Of a stretch of 64,000 nt of DNA, positions 1-9,021 are shown piece after piece (within the stretch, counting starts at the first letter, position 1; every line of letters starts with the position of its first letter). The notes under the pieces are model-generated. The model had not been told where the DNA came from. It did no database searches and saw only the letters and a program-made list of their open reading frames with translations. Source of the stretch: an uncultured Collinsella sp. (GTDB taxonomy: Bacteria > Actinomycetota > Coriobacteriia > Coriobacteriales > Coriobacteriaceae); assembly GCA_900762355.1 (NCBI GenBank), contig CAAFGE010000032.1:47265-111264 (forward strand), given 5' to 3'. The translations under genes were made by a program, and so were the position numbers.

Positions 1-320
1 TCGTCGTTCTTGTACGGAAGAACTTCGTGGTCATAGTAGGTAAACGCCTCGTAGATGAGGGGATCGGAGAGGCAGATCCCGCATCGGCGCTCGACCTCTT
101 CTTGGTAAAACTCAAGATTGGTGCGGTTGTCCGTGCCGCTGCGGCGATTGGCGTTGAGGTCAACCAGGATGGTGCCGAGGCGTGCCATCGTGCCACCGCG
201 GCTGCGGCGCCCGATATCCGCGAGCATCGATGAGACATCCTTAAAATAGCGAAGGATGAACGCGTTGAGGTTGATGCTAAGAAGCGTCTCGTCCATATCG
301 AAAACGACTGCTTTGAGCAC
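1..320 (-). CDS. HAD-family hydrolase, 3' end cut by window edge
   Basis: The gene starts at a GTG (320, minus strand) and runs off the left edge, leaving 106 visible residues. Residues 8-12 read DMDET, the DxDxT motif of haloacid-dehalogenase-fold phosphohydrolases, so Asp8 is the expected nucleophile and Asp10 the general acid. The later HAD motifs are outside the window, so the substrate cannot be named. The GTG is chosen because a GAGAAAGG ribosome-binding site sits 7 bases before it and the motif lies at the usual distance from the N-terminus. An in-frame ATG at 428 has no such site. It is divergent from rpsA. Confidence 0.75.
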   Translation of the reverse strand, partial: MLKAVVFDMDETLLSINLNAFILRYFKDVSSMLADIGRRSRGGTMARLGTILVDLNANRRSGTDNRTNLEFYQEEVERRCGICLSDPLIYEAFTYYDHEVLPYKND

Positions 321-635
321 GCGGGCACCTTTCTCGTAAATTTGATCTAGAGTCGTTGGCTCCGGATACTTTACCCCAAAGCCGAATGCCTGGCTGGTTA
401 TCGTCAAGTTGCGGAGACGTGTGTTCATAAGATTACGAAAAAGTCTCCACACGAGTAAAAAATCGCAGTTCACGCTTGAAATCGAACTCATTTCCCCGTA
501 ACCTATACGAACGTGATTGCATAAGCGTCACATTAGTATCTGTCGGCTCCCGAGTGTTCCTAAACGTTGTGTGCTTGTCGCACCCTTCTGTAGGTCCTAG
601 CAATCGGGGCCCCGTAGTTCGAAAGGGGTCCACCT
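321..635. other. intergenic region before rpsA
   Basis: This gap separates the divergent HAD gene and rpsA and must hold both promoters. I see no convincing -35/-10 pair. TTGCAT at 517 and TAGTAT at 534 are too close together to be one promoter. A GAAAGGGG ribosome-binding site for rpsA lies at 621-628. No RNA gene is recognisable. Confidence 0.4.
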
Positions 636-1802
636 TTGAGTGAGATTCAGAACTCGTCCATTTTCTCTCTTGACGATGTCAACGAGGAGGAGATGAACAA
701 CCTCATCGACGGTACGATTACCGACTTTGATGAGGGCGATCTCGTTAACGGCACTGTCGTTAAGATCGAGCATGACGAGGTGCTCGTTGACATCGGATTC
801 AAGTCCGAGGGCGTTATCCCGGTCCGCGAGCTGTCCATCCGCAAGGACGCTAACCCTGCAGACATCGTTGCACTCGGTGATCCCATCGAGGCTCTGGTTC
901 TCCAGAAGGAGGACAAGGACGGTCGTCTGGTCCTGTCCAAGAAGCGTGCCGAGTACGAGCGTGCTTGGAACCGCATCGAGGAGAAGTTCAACTCCGGCGA
1001 GAACGTCGAGGGCGAGGTTATCGAGGTTGTCAAGGGCGGCCTGATTCTCGACATCGGCCTGCGTGGCTTCCTGCCTGCTTCCCTCGTCGACCTCCGTCGC
1101 GTTAAGGACCTCACCTCTTACATGGGCACCCGCATCGAGGCCCGCGTTATCGAGATGGACCGCAACCGCAACAACGTCGTCCTCTCCCGTCGCGTCGTGC
1201 TCGAGGAGTCCCGTAAGGCCGAGCGCTCCGAGATCCTGTCCAAGCTCAAGTCTGGTATGCGTCTCCAGGGCACCGTTTCCTCCATCGTCGACTTCGGCGC
1301 CTTCGTCGACCTCGGCGGTATCGACGGCCTCATCCACATCTCCGAGCTCTCCTGGAACCACGTCAACCATCCTTCCGAGGTTGTCAAGGTCGGCCAGGAG
1401 GTCGAGGTCGAGGTTCTCGACGTCGATCTCAACCGCGAGCGCATCTCCCTGGGTCTCAAGCAGACCACCGAGGATCCGTGGCGCGCACTGGTCAAGAAGT
1501 ACCCCGTCGGCGCTATCGTCGAGGGCACTGTGACCAAGCTTGTCCCGTTCGGCGCTTTCGTCGACCTGGGCGAGGGCATCGAGGGCCTGGTGCACATCTC
1601 CGAGATGGCCAACAAGCACGTCGATCAGCCTTCTCAGGTCACCCATGTGGGCGACAAGGTTCAGGTCAAGGTCATGGAGATCGACCTCGACCGTCGTCGT
1701 ATCTCCCTGTCCATGAAGTCCGCTGCTGAGACTCTGGGCGTCGAGATCGAGGTTACCCCGCTGCCTTCCGAGAAGAAGGACGAGGAGACCGACGCCGAGT
1801 AA
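636..1802 (+). CDS. rpsA: 30S ribosomal protein S1
   Basis: The 388-residue protein has four S1 (OB-fold) RNA-binding repeats beginning near residues 33, 119, 206 and 291. The third and fourth contain the typical FGAFVDLG stretch followed by GLIHISEL or GLVHISEM. S1 binds mRNA on the 30S subunit and helps initiate translation. It is shorter than the six-repeat E. coli protein, as is usual for four-repeat forms in Gram-positive lineages. Translation starts at TTG (636) behind GAAAGGGG, since no ATG or GTG gives a better fit. The C-terminus is acidic (KKDEETDAE). A strong terminator follows. Confidence 0.93.
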   Translation: MSEIQNSSIFSLDDVNEEEMNNLIDGTITDFDEGDLVNGTVVKIEHDEVLVDIGFKSEGVIPVRELSIRKDANPADIVALGDPIEALVLQKEDKDGRLVLSKKRAEYERAWNRIEEKFNSGENVEGEVIEVVKGGLILDIGLRGFLPASLVDLRRVKDLTSYMGTRIEARVIEMDRNRNNVVLSRRVVLEESRKAERSEILSKLKSGMRLQGTVSSIVDFGAFVDLGGIDGLIHISELSWNHVNHPSEVVKVGQEVEVEVLDVDLNRERISLGLKQTTEDPWRALVKKYPVGAIVEGTVTKLVPFGAFVDLGEGIEGLVHISEMANKHVDQPSQVTHVGDKVQVKVMEIDLDRRRISLSMKSAAETLGVEIEVTPLPSEKKDEETDAE

Positions 1803-1827
1803 ATCGGTTTGACGATCACTTGTTTTA

Positions 1828-1861
1828 AGGGACCCGTCCGCAATGGACGGGTCCCTTTTTG
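1828..1861 (+). terminator. rho-independent terminator of rpsA
   Basis: An 11-bp perfect stem (GGGACCCGTCC at 1830-1840, complement at 1846-1856) with a 5-base loop is followed by a T run, 25 bases after the rpsA stop. Confidence 0.9.
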
Positions 1862-2128
1862 CATTTGGTGCCAAGATGCATGATGCTGCCCATGCTATCC
1901 ACAAGCTATTTGGTTGTCGGTGCATGAAAAAATGCCGACATCCCGCCTCGGGGAGGAGGCGGGAACACACCGAGTAGACGGAGGGGTGTGGAGCGCGGTC
2001 GCGTCTCGACTGACGACGTTGCCCATCGACAGGATCATTGTAGCGCATGGCGGTTCTTGGTATATCGTGTCGAGCGTTTGCGTTGTGCCATTGCCTGCGG
2101 CAACGGTGTGTTACACTCTTGCACTGCT
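1862..2128. other. intergenic region between rpsA and rnpB, two hairpins
   Basis: No gene is supported here. Two hairpins are visible: TGTCGGTGCAT/ATGCCGACA (about 1914-1940, loop gaaaaa) and TCCCGCCTC/GAGGCGGGA (about 1942-1966). Neither has a T tract on the plus strand. The distal end should contain the rnpB promoter. Confidence 0.5.
2091..2117 (+). promoter_or_regulatory. possible rnpB promoter
   Basis: TTGCCT (2091-2096) and TACACT (2112-2117) lie just upstream of the predicted RNase P RNA 5' end. The 15-base spacer is short, so this is a tentative sigma70-type call based on position. Confidence 0.35.
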
Positions 2129-2484
2129 GAGTGGGCCAGACGGTCGCGCGATGTGCTGCTTGCAGCACGCGTGAGGAAAGTCCGGGCTCCAGAGGGCGGG
2201 ATGCCGGCTAACGGCCGGGCGGAGTGATCCGACGGAAAGCGCCGCAGAAAAGAAGACTCCCACCTGCGTCGTAAGGCGTAAAGGGAAAAGCTGAAACGGT
2301 GGTGTAAGAGACCACCAGCGTCGTGGTAACACGGCGGCTTGGCAAGCCCCATCCGGAGCAAGCGCGAATAGGAACGCTATGGGCCGGCCCGGTCCGCGTT
2401 CGGGTAGCGTGCGTGGAGTTGCACGGTAACGTGCAGACAAGATAAATGACCGTTCACGACAGAACCCGGCTTACAGGCCCACTT
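2129..2484 (+). ncRNA. rnpB: RNase P RNA (bacterial class A)
   Basis: The catalytic RNA of RNase P, which trims the 5' leader of pre-tRNAs. The conserved core GAGGAAAGTCCGGGCTCC is present near 2172-2189 and the universal 3' partner ACAGAACCCGGCTTACAG lies near 2459-2476. The terminal P1-type stem pairs AGTGGGCC at the start with GGCCCACTT at the end. The total length of about 356 bases is normal for class A. Ends are set by this pairing, so they may be off by a few bases. Confidence 0.93.
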
Positions 2485-2570
2485 GGCATTTTTGTTACCC
2501 TGACAATCGTTACGGCCTTTGCCGTATTATTGAGGCCGTTTGTTGTCGCGCTTTATTTTGTTGAGGGGCT

Positions 2571-3209
2571 TTGTTGGACAGCTATTTTACTCTGCAATCG
2601 AATATTGAGGCTTCAGGCGAGTTTGTGGACCGCAAGAGCCGGTTTATTGCCCAGCTGGTCCATATTGAGTCCGAGGATGAGGCGAATGCCTTTATCGAGA
2701 CCGTTCGCAAACGTCATTACGACGCTCGACACAATGTTCCCGCGTGGATTTTGGTCGATGGACGTGAGCGCCAGAGCGATGACGGTGAACCGAGCCGCAC
2801 GAGTGGTATGCCGACGCTCGAGGTGCTGCGCGGTGCGGGGCTCAAAAATGTTTGCTGCGTGGTGACGCGCTATTTTGGCGGCACGCTGTTGGGACCTGGT
2901 GGATTGGTGCGCGCCTATACCACGGCGACGCAGGCGGCGGTGGCAGCTGCTCAGGAGGCCGGGCAGATCGTTGAGATGACGAGTGTCGTGCCTGTTGACG
3001 TGCGTGTGGCCTATCCGCAGTATGAGCAGGTGCTTCGTTTGGCGCAGGATTCGGGTGCCAAGGTTTCGGATACCGATTACGCGGATGCCGTGACGATTCA
3101 TTTGGTGTTTAAGGTGGGGGAGCAGGAGCCGTTTTGCGCTAAGATGCGCGAGCTTATGGCGGGGCGCGAGGAGATCGAGGCCGGCGCTCCCGAATTTGCG
3201 GAGTTCTAA
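2571..3209 (+). CDS. IMPACT/YigZ family protein
   Basis: This 212-residue protein matches the YigZ/IMPACT family. It has an N-terminal IMPACT domain (residues about 20-130, with the stretches KSRFIAQL, DGEPSRTSGMP and VTRYFGGTLLGPGGLVRAY) and a C-terminal ferredoxin-like DUF1949 domain. The family is linked to translation regulation but has no settled bacterial reaction. Tandem TTG codons at 2571 and 2574 are the only starts; GAGGGG at 2563-2568 fits the second slightly better. A strong hairpin terminator follows directly. Confidence 0.85.
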   Translation: MLDSYFTLQSNIEASGEFVDRKSRFIAQLVHIESEDEANAFIETVRKRHYDARHNVPAWILVDGRERQSDDGEPSRTSGMPTLEVLRGAGLKNVCCVVTRYFGGTLLGPGGLVRAYTTATQAAVAAAQEAGQIVEMTSVVPVDVRVAYPQYEQVLRLAQDSGAKVSDTDYADAVTIHLVFKVGEQEPFCAKMRELMAGREEIEAGAPEFAEF

Positions 3210-3211
3210 CG

Positions 3212-3264
3212 ACGACGGCCGGCGTGCTTTTGGAAGTATCCCAAGCGCGCCGGCCGTCGTTTTA
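3212..3264 (+). terminator. terminator after the IMPACT gene
   Basis: Perfect 13-bp arms (ACGACGGCCGGCG at 3212-3224, complement at 3248-3260) are followed by TTTT. It lies between convergent genes and terminates mainly plus-strand transcription. Confidence 0.85.
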
Positions 3265-3276
3265 TGTTGCCGCCGT

Positions 3277-3723
3277 TTACTCGGCGAGCCGCTTTAGCAC
3301 ATCGCAGGCGATCTCGACGGCATCGTCGATGCAGCCGGGGCAGCTGCGGAGCGGACCCTTGTCTGATCCGATGCCCTTGAGCGTGCCGCAGACGGTCGTC
3401 GTGTTCTTCTCGCCAAAACGCTTTGCGATTTCGCGTGACAGCTTGTAGGTCTGGCCCTTGGTCTTGGGGTTTTCCATGCCGTCGCTCATTACAAAGCCCA
3501 TGATGGCCACGGCGCCCGAGATGGCGCCGCAGGTTTCGGTCATGCCGCCCATGCCGGCGCCAAAGCCCTCGGTGAGGGTAAAGGCGGTCTGGGGGTCGAG
3601 CCCGACGGCAGGTGCGAGCGTGCAGGCGACGGCCTGGGCGCAGTTAAAGCCACGGGCGTGGTATTCGGCAGCCTGAGCCTGGCAGGCCGCGGTGTCGAGC
3701 TGGGCGATATCGATTTGCTTCAT
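3277..3723 (-). CDS. C_GCAxxG_C_C family redox protein
   Basis: This small protein (148 residues from the chosen ATG) has the family pattern: FNCAQAV near the N-terminus, a Gly-rich GAGMGGMTETCGAISGAV segment, and a C-terminal CPGCIDDAV. The conserved cysteines suggest a metal- or redox-active protein, and the family is often found beside electron-transfer genes; its reaction is not established. The ATG at 3723 is preferred over an upstream start at 3819 because an AAGGAGA site precedes it and the extra N-terminus is not family-like. A second member lies at 24522-25067. Confidence 0.8.
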   Translation of the reverse strand: MKQIDIAQLDTAACQAQAAEYHARGFNCAQAVACTLAPAVGLDPQTAFTLTEGFGAGMGGMTETCGAISGAVAIMGFVMSDGMENPKTKGQTYKLSREIAKRFGEKNTTTVCGTLKGIGSDKGPLRSCPGCIDDAVEIACDVLKRLAE

Positions 3724-3953
3724 CGTTGTCTCCTTGGTTACGGTGTACCCGCCTATGGTACCCGTGACGGTGCATGTAATCGTCGAGAGCTTCACGTATG
3801 CCTCATTTTTCTCTGTCAAGCAAATGCCAAGGCTTGAGATAAATGCCCCTGATCGATTTGTCCCATAACCTACCTTGGGGATGGGTTGAGAGGGGTGCGG
3901 GGTAGCGGTATCGTGAACCGAATAAAACTAAAACCCAGGCAAGGGAGCTAGAT

Positions 3954-5237
3954 ATGAGCGAGCAGACCATCGGTACTACATGTGTTCAGGGCGGCTATCA
4001 CCCGGGAGATGCCGAGCCGCGCCAGGTGCCCATCTACCAGTCCACCACGTGGAAGTACGACACGTCCGAGCACATGGGCAAGCTGTTTGACCTAGAGGAG
4101 TCGGGCTACTTCTACAGCCGTCTGCAGAATCCCACGTGCGACCTGGTTGCTGCCAAGATCTGCGAGATGGAGGGCGGTACCGCTGCGATGCTCACGAGCT
4201 CGGGCATGGCTGCGAACTTCCTTGCGATCTTTAACGTTGCCGGTGCCGGTGATCATGTGGTCGCTAGCTCTGCTATCTACGGCGGTACCTACAACCTGCT
4301 GGCTCATACCATGGGTCGCATGGGCTTGACCTGCACGTTCGTTGCCCCCGGCTGCACCGATGAGGAGCTCGAGGCAGCCTTTGAGCCCAATACCAAGCTC
4401 GTCTTTGGCGAGACCATCGCCAATCCCGCCCTCGCCGTGCTCGACATTGAGCGTTTTGCCAAGGCCGCGCACGACCACGGCGTGCCGCTGATGGTCGACA
4501 ACACCTTCCCGACGCCCGTGATGTGTCGTCCCTTTGAGTGGGGCGCCGACATCGTTACGCATTCCACCACCAAGTACATGGATGGACATGCTGCTTACCT
4601 GGGCGGCGTCATCGTCGACCATGGCCAGTTTGACTGGATGGCCCATGCGGACAAGTTCCCTGGTCTCACCACGCCCGATGAGAGCTATCACGGCGTGACC
4701 TATGCCGAGAAGTTCGGTCGCGAGGGCGCCTTTATTACCAAGGCTACCGCGCAGCTTATGCGCGACCTCGGCCCCATGCAGAACCCGCAGGCGGCATTTT
4801 TCCTGAACAGCTCGCTCGAGAGCCTGCACGTGCGCATGCCGCGTCATTGCGAGAACGGCCTGGCCGTTGCCAAGTTCCTGCAGGACCATCCCAAGGTGCG
4901 CTTCGTGAGCTATCCGGGCCTGGAGGGCGACAAGTACTATGACCTGGCTCAGAAGTACATGCCTAACGGTACCTGCGGCGTCGTGAGCTTTGGCTTTAAC
5001 GGTGGTCGCGCGGCGGCCGAGACCTTTATGAAGAGCCTTAAGCTCGCCCAGATCGCTACGCACGTGGCCGATGCGCGTACTTGCTGCTTGCATCCGGCAA
5101 ACGCTACCCATCGCCAGATGAACGACGAGGAGCTCATCGCCTGTGGCATCTCCGCCGATATGGTGCGTCTGTCGTGCGGCCTCGAGGACACGGCCGATCT
5201 GATTGCCGACCTTGAGCAGGCGCTTGAGCAGTGCTAG
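3954..5237 (+). CDS. O-acetylhomoserine aminocarboxypropyltransferase-type PLP enzyme
   Basis: The 427-residue protein belongs to the Cys/Met metabolism PLP-dependent family. HSTTKYMDGH contains the PLP lysine (about residue 207), and VDNTFPTP and SSGMAAN are typical cofactor-site stretches. Length and the long insert after the lysine fit O-acetylhomoserine (thiol)-lyase, which makes homocysteine or methionine from O-acetylhomoserine and sulfide or a thiol; methionine gamma-lyase is the alternative. The ATG follows AAGGGAGC. It is monocistronic, with its own terminator. I see no SAM riboswitch upstream. Confidence 0.85.
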   Translation: MSEQTIGTTCVQGGYHPGDAEPRQVPIYQSTTWKYDTSEHMGKLFDLEESGYFYSRLQNPTCDLVAAKICEMEGGTAAMLTSSGMAANFLAIFNVAGAGDHVVASSAIYGGTYNLLAHTMGRMGLTCTFVAPGCTDEELEAAFEPNTKLVFGETIANPALAVLDIERFAKAAHDHGVPLMVDNTFPTPVMCRPFEWGADIVTHSTTKYMDGHAAYLGGVIVDHGQFDWMAHADKFPGLTTPDESYHGVTYAEKFGREGAFITKATAQLMRDLGPMQNPQAAFFLNSSLESLHVRMPRHCENGLAVAKFLQDHPKVRFVSYPGLEGDKYYDLAQKYMPNGTCGVVSFGFNGGRAAAETFMKSLKLAQIATHVADARTCCLHPANATHRQMNDEELIACGISADMVRLSCGLEDTADLIADLEQALEQC

Positions 5238-5306
5238 GCTAGCGTGCGTGCGAGGCGTGGAACGGCTTTTCGGCTGACGACGTCCTCATAGTTCCGATTC
5301 CGTAGG

Positions 5307-5353
5307 CGGGACCCCGATCGTGTCCGTTTGTAGGCGATTGGGGTCCCGTTTTT
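5307..5353 (+). terminator. terminator of the PLP enzyme gene
   Basis: CGGGACCCC (5307-5315) pairs with GGGGTCCCG (5340-5348) and is followed by five Ts. Confidence 0.85.
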
Positions 5354-5378
5354 GCGTTGCACGATAGAAAGGATATAC

Positions 5379-6683
5379 ATGGAGAAAACTGCCGAGCAGC
5401 TGCGCCGCGAACACATTGCCCTAGAGGGCGACACCCACGGTAAGAATAAATGGGCGATTCTGTTCACCGTGCTCGTCATGACTTTTATGGCGTGTCTGGA
5501 TGCGAGCATCGTGACGGTGGCGCTGCCCGTGATGCAAAAGGAGCTGGGGGTGGGTCTCGACCGCATTCAGCTCGTGAGCTCGGTGTATCTGCTCGCGACG
5601 TGCGTCGCCATGCTGCCGTTTGGCCGCTTGGGCGATGTGCGCGGCAAGGTGAATGTGTTCCAGCTTGGTGTAATCGTCTTTACGGGTGGCTCGTTGCTTT
5701 GCGGGCTTTCGGCTTCGCTCGAGGTGCTTATCTTGGCGCGTTTCGTGCAGGGCATTGGCTGTGCCGCCGCGATGGCCAACAATATGGGCATCATCACCGA
5801 GTCGTTTCCGGCGCGTGAGCGCGGCCGTGCCATGGGCATTCTGGCGACCTTTGTGGCTCTTGGCATGATGTGCGGCCCCGTGCTCGGCGGCGTGCTGGTG
5901 GCGAGCTTTCCCTGGGAGAGCATCTTCCTTATCAATCTGCCCATTGGCGTAATCTCGTTTATCGTGGGACTCTATACGCTGCCGCATGTGAAGCCGGAGG
6001 CTGGCGAACGCCCTATGCCGTTGACAGAGGCGGCGCGTCGCTGCTTTGTGAGCTCGGCTTTCACGATTAACCTGGCTTGCATGCTTATCGTGTTCGTGGG
6101 TATCGGTGCCTCCGAGTTTGTGCTGCCGTTCTACTTTCAGGATGCCCACGGCTTTAGCTCCGATATCTCCGGCCTGTTGTTTTTGGCGATGCCGGTCGTG
6201 AATGCCTTTGTGGGCCCGCTTTCGGGCTCGGTGTCCGACCGTGTTGGTTGTGAAGCGCCCACGGCCGTTGGCCTGGGCGTGTACGTGTGCGGTCTCTTTG
6301 CGGTGAGCACGCTTGACGAGCACTCTTCCATCTTGATGATTGTGTGCTGCGTCGCGTTTATGTCGTGCGGCACGTCGATCTTCCAGAGTCCCAATAATTC
6401 GCTGTATATGGGTTCGGCTCCGCGTGAGGCGCTTGGCTTTGCGGGCAGCTTGAGCAGCTTGGCGCGCTATGCGGGCATAGCGCTGGGTATTACGGCGGCG
6501 TCGCGCATCCTGTATGGACAGACGAGCGCGGCGATGGGCAAGACGGTCACGAGCTATGTGGCGGGTCGTCCGGACGTGTTCCTCTTTGGCTTCCGTTTGG
6601 TATTCTACGTGCTGATGGCCGTTGCTACCGTGGGCTTTGCGCTCACATTGGTACGTTTGGTGAGGACGCGCACCCGGCATTAG
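5379..6683 (+). CDS. MFS transporter, EmrB/QacA-like (DHA2)
   Basis: A 434-residue polytopic membrane protein. TM1 carries LDASIVTVALPVMQ, the LDxTIVNVALP-type motif of DHA2 drug:H+ antiporters, and GRLGDVRGK is the MFS motif A between TM2 and TM3. The substrate is unknown; a drug or small organic molecule exported with proton exchange is likely from the family. The ATG at 5379 follows AAAGGA; an upstream in-frame TTG at 5352 overlaps the preceding terminator and was rejected. It is a single-gene unit by layout. Confidence 0.8.
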   Translation: MEKTAEQLRREHIALEGDTHGKNKWAILFTVLVMTFMACLDASIVTVALPVMQKELGVGLDRIQLVSSVYLLATCVAMLPFGRLGDVRGKVNVFQLGVIVFTGGSLLCGLSASLEVLILARFVQGIGCAAAMANNMGIITESFPARERGRAMGILATFVALGMMCGPVLGGVLVASFPWESIFLINLPIGVISFIVGLYTLPHVKPEAGERPMPLTEAARRCFVSSAFTINLACMLIVFVGIGASEFVLPFYFQDAHGFSSDISGLLFLAMPVVNAFVGPLSGSVSDRVGCEAPTAVGLGVYVCGLFAVSTLDEHSSILMIVCCVAFMSCGTSIFQSPNNSLYMGSAPREALGFAGSLSSLARYAGIALGITAASRILYGQTSAAMGKTVTSYVAGRPDVFLFGFRLVFYVLMAVATVGFALTLVRLVRTRTRH

Positions 6684-6843
6684 CGTGTTGGGAGGCTGTC
6701 TGCCACGAATCGGGCCTATCTACTGGTCTTGCAGCTTTATGGTGCGATGCGGCTTGTGGGGCGGGCGGGGGTCGGTCCGTGGTAGACTATCGAACAACGT
6801 TTATTAATCGCGCGGTATCGTTGCCGCGAGAAGGGGTTGCGCC

Positions 6844-7422
6844 ATGCAGGAGCTTGAGGATCGTATTCGCCATGACGGCATCGTAAAGGCCGGTAACGTC
6901 CTTAAGGTTGATGCCTTCCTCAACCACCAGTGCGACGTTGAGCTGTTCGACCACATGGGTGCCGAGTGGGCCCGTCTGTTCGAGGGTGTCGAGATCAACA
7001 AGATCCTGACGATCGAGGCTTCGGGCATTGGCATGGCTTGCATTGCAGCCCAGCATTTTGGCGGCGTGCCGGTGGTCTTTGCCAAGAAGGCCCAGTCCAT
7101 CAACCTTGACGGCGAGCAGTATGCCACGACCATCTACTCCTTTACCAAGCAGAAGGAGTACCCGGTCATCGTCGGCAAGCGCTTCCTGTCCGAGGGCGAC
7201 AAGGTCCTGATCATCGACGACTTTTTGGCCAACGGCTGCGCGCTCGAGGGTCTTATCAAGATCTGCGAGGCTGCGGGTGCCGAGGTGTCCGGTATTGGCA
7301 TTGCGGTGGAGAAGGGCTTCCAGGGCGGTGGCGATAAGCTCCGCGAGCGTGGCTTCCGCGTCGAGAGCCTGGCCCGTATCGCCGATATGGACTGTGAGAC
7401 CGGCGAGATCACCTTCGCCTAA
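6844..7422 (+). CDS. xpt: xanthine phosphoribosyltransferase
   Basis: The 192-residue protein has the type I PRTase PRPP-binding motif [14 protein letters not shown] and the length and N-terminus ([15 protein letters not shown]) of Xpt, which converts xanthine plus PRPP to XMP. It is cytosolic purine salvage. A GAGAAGGGG site precedes the ATG. No purine-riboswitch core is visible in the 160-base leader. A terminator hairpin follows the gene. The Mo hydroxylase at the far end of the window may act on purines, but the two genes are not linked. Confidence 0.9.
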   Translation: MQELEDRIRHDGIVKAGNVLKVDAFLNHQCDVELFDHMGAEWARLFEGVEINKILTIEASGIGMACIAAQHFGGVPVVFAKKAQSINLDGEQYATTIYSFTKQKEYPVIVGKRFLSEGDKVLIIDDFLANGCALEGLIKICEAAGAEVSGIGIAVEKGFQGGGDKLRERGFRVESLARIADMDCETGEITFA

Positions 7423-7451
7423 GCGCGCAACACAAGCGATTGGTATGCGAT

Positions 7452-7486
7452 GTGACAAAGGGGCTTTCCCTTTGTCACATTTTTTT
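7452..7486 (+). terminator. xpt terminator
   Basis: GTGACAAAG (7452-7460) pairs perfectly with CTTTGTCAC (7470-7478), followed by a run of seven Ts from 7480. Confidence 0.9.
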
Positions 7487-7506
7487 GTATGAGGGGAGGT
7501 GTTGAT

Positions 7507-7887
7507 ATGGATGAGAACAAGATGGGATGGCGCGAGTATGCGCGCTATGCCGAGATGTCGGTCGAGGATTTGGCGCGCGATTGCGAGGTGCAGGTATTTC
7601 GCGCGACGGGTCCGGGCGGACAGGGCGTGAACACGACGGACTCTGCGGTGCGCATGAAACATATCCCTTCGGGGATTACCGTGACGGCGCGCGAGAGCCG
7701 CAGCCAGTTCCAAAATCGTAGCTGCTGTCTGCGTAAGCTGCGCGCTGAGCTTGAGCGTCGTGGCCGTCCGCCGCGCCGCCGCGTCAAGACCAAGGTGCCT
7801 CAGCGGTCTCGCCAGCGCAGACTCAATGACAAGCACTTCAACGCGATTAAAAAGGCCAACCGTCGCAAGCCGGGCAGCGATGAATAG
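7507..7887 (+). CDS. release-factor-like peptidyl-tRNA hydrolase (GGQ domain only)
   Basis: The 126-residue protein has the GGQ loop (GPGGQGVN, from residue 35) that triggers peptidyl-tRNA hydrolysis, but no codon-recognition domain. The C-terminal third is strongly basic ([23 protein letters not shown]), as in ArfB/YaeJ, whose tail enters the empty mRNA channel of stalled ribosomes. A stalled-ribosome rescue role is inferred; the exact subfamily is not certain. The ATG at 7507 follows GGGGAGG. The 3' end abuts a 32-bp perfect palindrome. Confidence 0.8.
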   Translation: MDENKMGWREYARYAEMSVEDLARDCEVQVFRATGPGGQGVNTTDSAVRMKHIPSGITVTARESRSQFQNRSCCLRKLRAELERRGRPPRRRVKTKVPQRSRQRRLNDKHFNAIKKANRRKPGSDE

Positions 7888-7890
7888 CCT

Positions 7891-7970
7891 CCTCATAAGT
7901 TGCGGTGAAATAGGGACTGTTTGCGGCTTTAGCTGCATAAACAGTCCCTATTTCACCGCAACTTATGAGG
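7891..7970. repeat. palindromic repeat, family 1 copy A
   Basis: A perfect 32-bp inverted repeat (arms 7891-7922 and 7939-7970) encloses a 16-base loop that itself can fold. The core TTGCGGTGAAATAGGGACT recurs with one change at 32983-33049 and 34263-34333. It sits between convergent genes, ending three bases before the stop of the minus-strand lipid kinase gene. It may act as a bidirectional terminator or be a small mobile palindrome. Confidence 0.9.
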
Positions 7971-7972
7971 GG

Positions 7973-8935
7973 TTAGCGGGTTGGGTGCCAGACCTCGAGG
8001 ACGGCGGGAAGGATGTCTACCTCGATGCGCGAGGCGACAACGGGCTCGCCGTCGGCCTGGATGGGGTAGTCGGGCTCCTCAAAAGTGAGCTCGGCATGGC
8101 GGCAGCGGCGCATGCGAATTGGCGGCAGTTTGGTATGGTGGCCGTCTTTGGCCGAGATGAACATAGGCAGGGCAATCGCGCGAGGGACGGGGCCGCATGC
8201 GTAGCAGACGTCGAGCATGCCGTCGCAGGGGTCGGCATCGGGGCAGATGCGATAGCCCGAGCCATACGTGGGGCCCAGCTGAATCGCCATGATGATCGCC
8301 CTCACGCGCTCGGCGGGCGCGCCGTCAAAGCTGGCTGTCATGGGGTAGTTGCGATAGCGTAGGCCAAACTGCTCAAGTCCCGAGAGGGTGTAGAGCGGCG
8401 CGCCTGTCAAGCCGGTCTTTTTGCGCAGCTCGGTGGTGCCCAGGCCGATGGCGGCATCGATGCCGACCGAAAGCGTCTGGTCGTAGTACTCAACGGTAGC
8501 CTCGCCGCTGCCGCTTGCAGGGCTCCACGAGCGAATGCGCCCGACGTCCTGACGCTGCAGCTCGCAGGTGAGCAGCGCGCCAAAATCCTTGCCGGAGAAA
8601 TCGTCGATGTCGAGCGTCTGGGCAAAATCGTTGCCGGAGCCCACGGGCAGGACAGCAAGAGCGGGGCGGGCGTCCTCCTCTTGCGTCATAAGCCCGTTGA
8701 CGACCTCGTGGATCACGCCATCGCCGCCAAGGGCGATAACGGTGCGATAGCCCTGAGCCTGTGCGGCAAGTCCCTTGGCATGTCCCATGCGCTCGGTTAG
8801 CATCAGGTCAAACTGGGATGCGCGTGCAGTCATGTCCAAAAAGCGCTGCAGGCGCTCGGCAACTTCGTGCGCCGCACCCGACTGGGCTGCTGGGTTGGCG
8901 ATGATGAGCGTGCGACCAAAATCAGTTGCGTGCAT
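7973..8935 (-). CDS. diacylglycerol kinase-family lipid kinase
   Basis: This 320-residue protein has the DAGK catalytic signature GGDGVIHEVVNG and GSGNDFAQT, with an early IIANPAAQSG nucleotide-site segment. Members (DgkB/YegS type) phosphorylate diacylglycerol or related lipids at the inner face of the membrane. The ATG at 8935 is chosen because GGGAG lies 7 bases before it and MHATDFGRTLIIANP is a family-like N-terminus; starts at 8959 and 9007 would add an unlikely tail. The ClC gene lies upstream on the same strand across an 86-base gap. Confidence 0.87.
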   Translation of the reverse strand: MHATDFGRTLIIANPAAQSGAAHEVAERLQRFLDMTARASQFDLMLTERMGHAKGLAAQAQGYRTVIALGGDGVIHEVVNGLMTQEEDARPALAVLPVGSGNDFAQTLDIDDFSGKDFGALLTCELQRQDVGRIRSWSPASGSGEATVEYYDQTLSVGIDAAIGLGTTELRKKTGLTGAPLYTLSGLEQFGLRYRNYPMTASFDGAPAERVRAIIMAIQLGPTYGSGYRICPDADPCDGMLDVCYACGPVPRAIALPMFISAKDGHHTKLPPIRMRRCRHAELTFEEPDYPIQADGEPVVASRIEVDILPAVLEVWHPTR

Positions 8936-9021
8936 GGGGCGACTCCCGGCGTGTGACATGGCAGTGCGGTCGCGCTCAGGTCGAATTGCCCCCGATTGTG
9001 GCTGCACGGCGATTATTACAT

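Noticed and set aside
597..2168. 523-residue minus-strand open frame opposite rpsA
   Set aside because: It lies antisense to a clear ribosomal protein gene and has no family features; it is a by-product of GC-rich codons.
5421..6680. 419-residue minus-strand open frame opposite the MFS gene
   Set aside because: Composition is Arg/His-rich and typical of the antisense of a membrane protein gene.
6684..6843. Purine riboswitch before xpt
   Set aside because: No conserved three-way-junction core or loop motifs are visible.
7891..7970. CRISPR array
   Set aside because: The repeats are single long palindromes in separate gaps, without regular spacers or cas genes.
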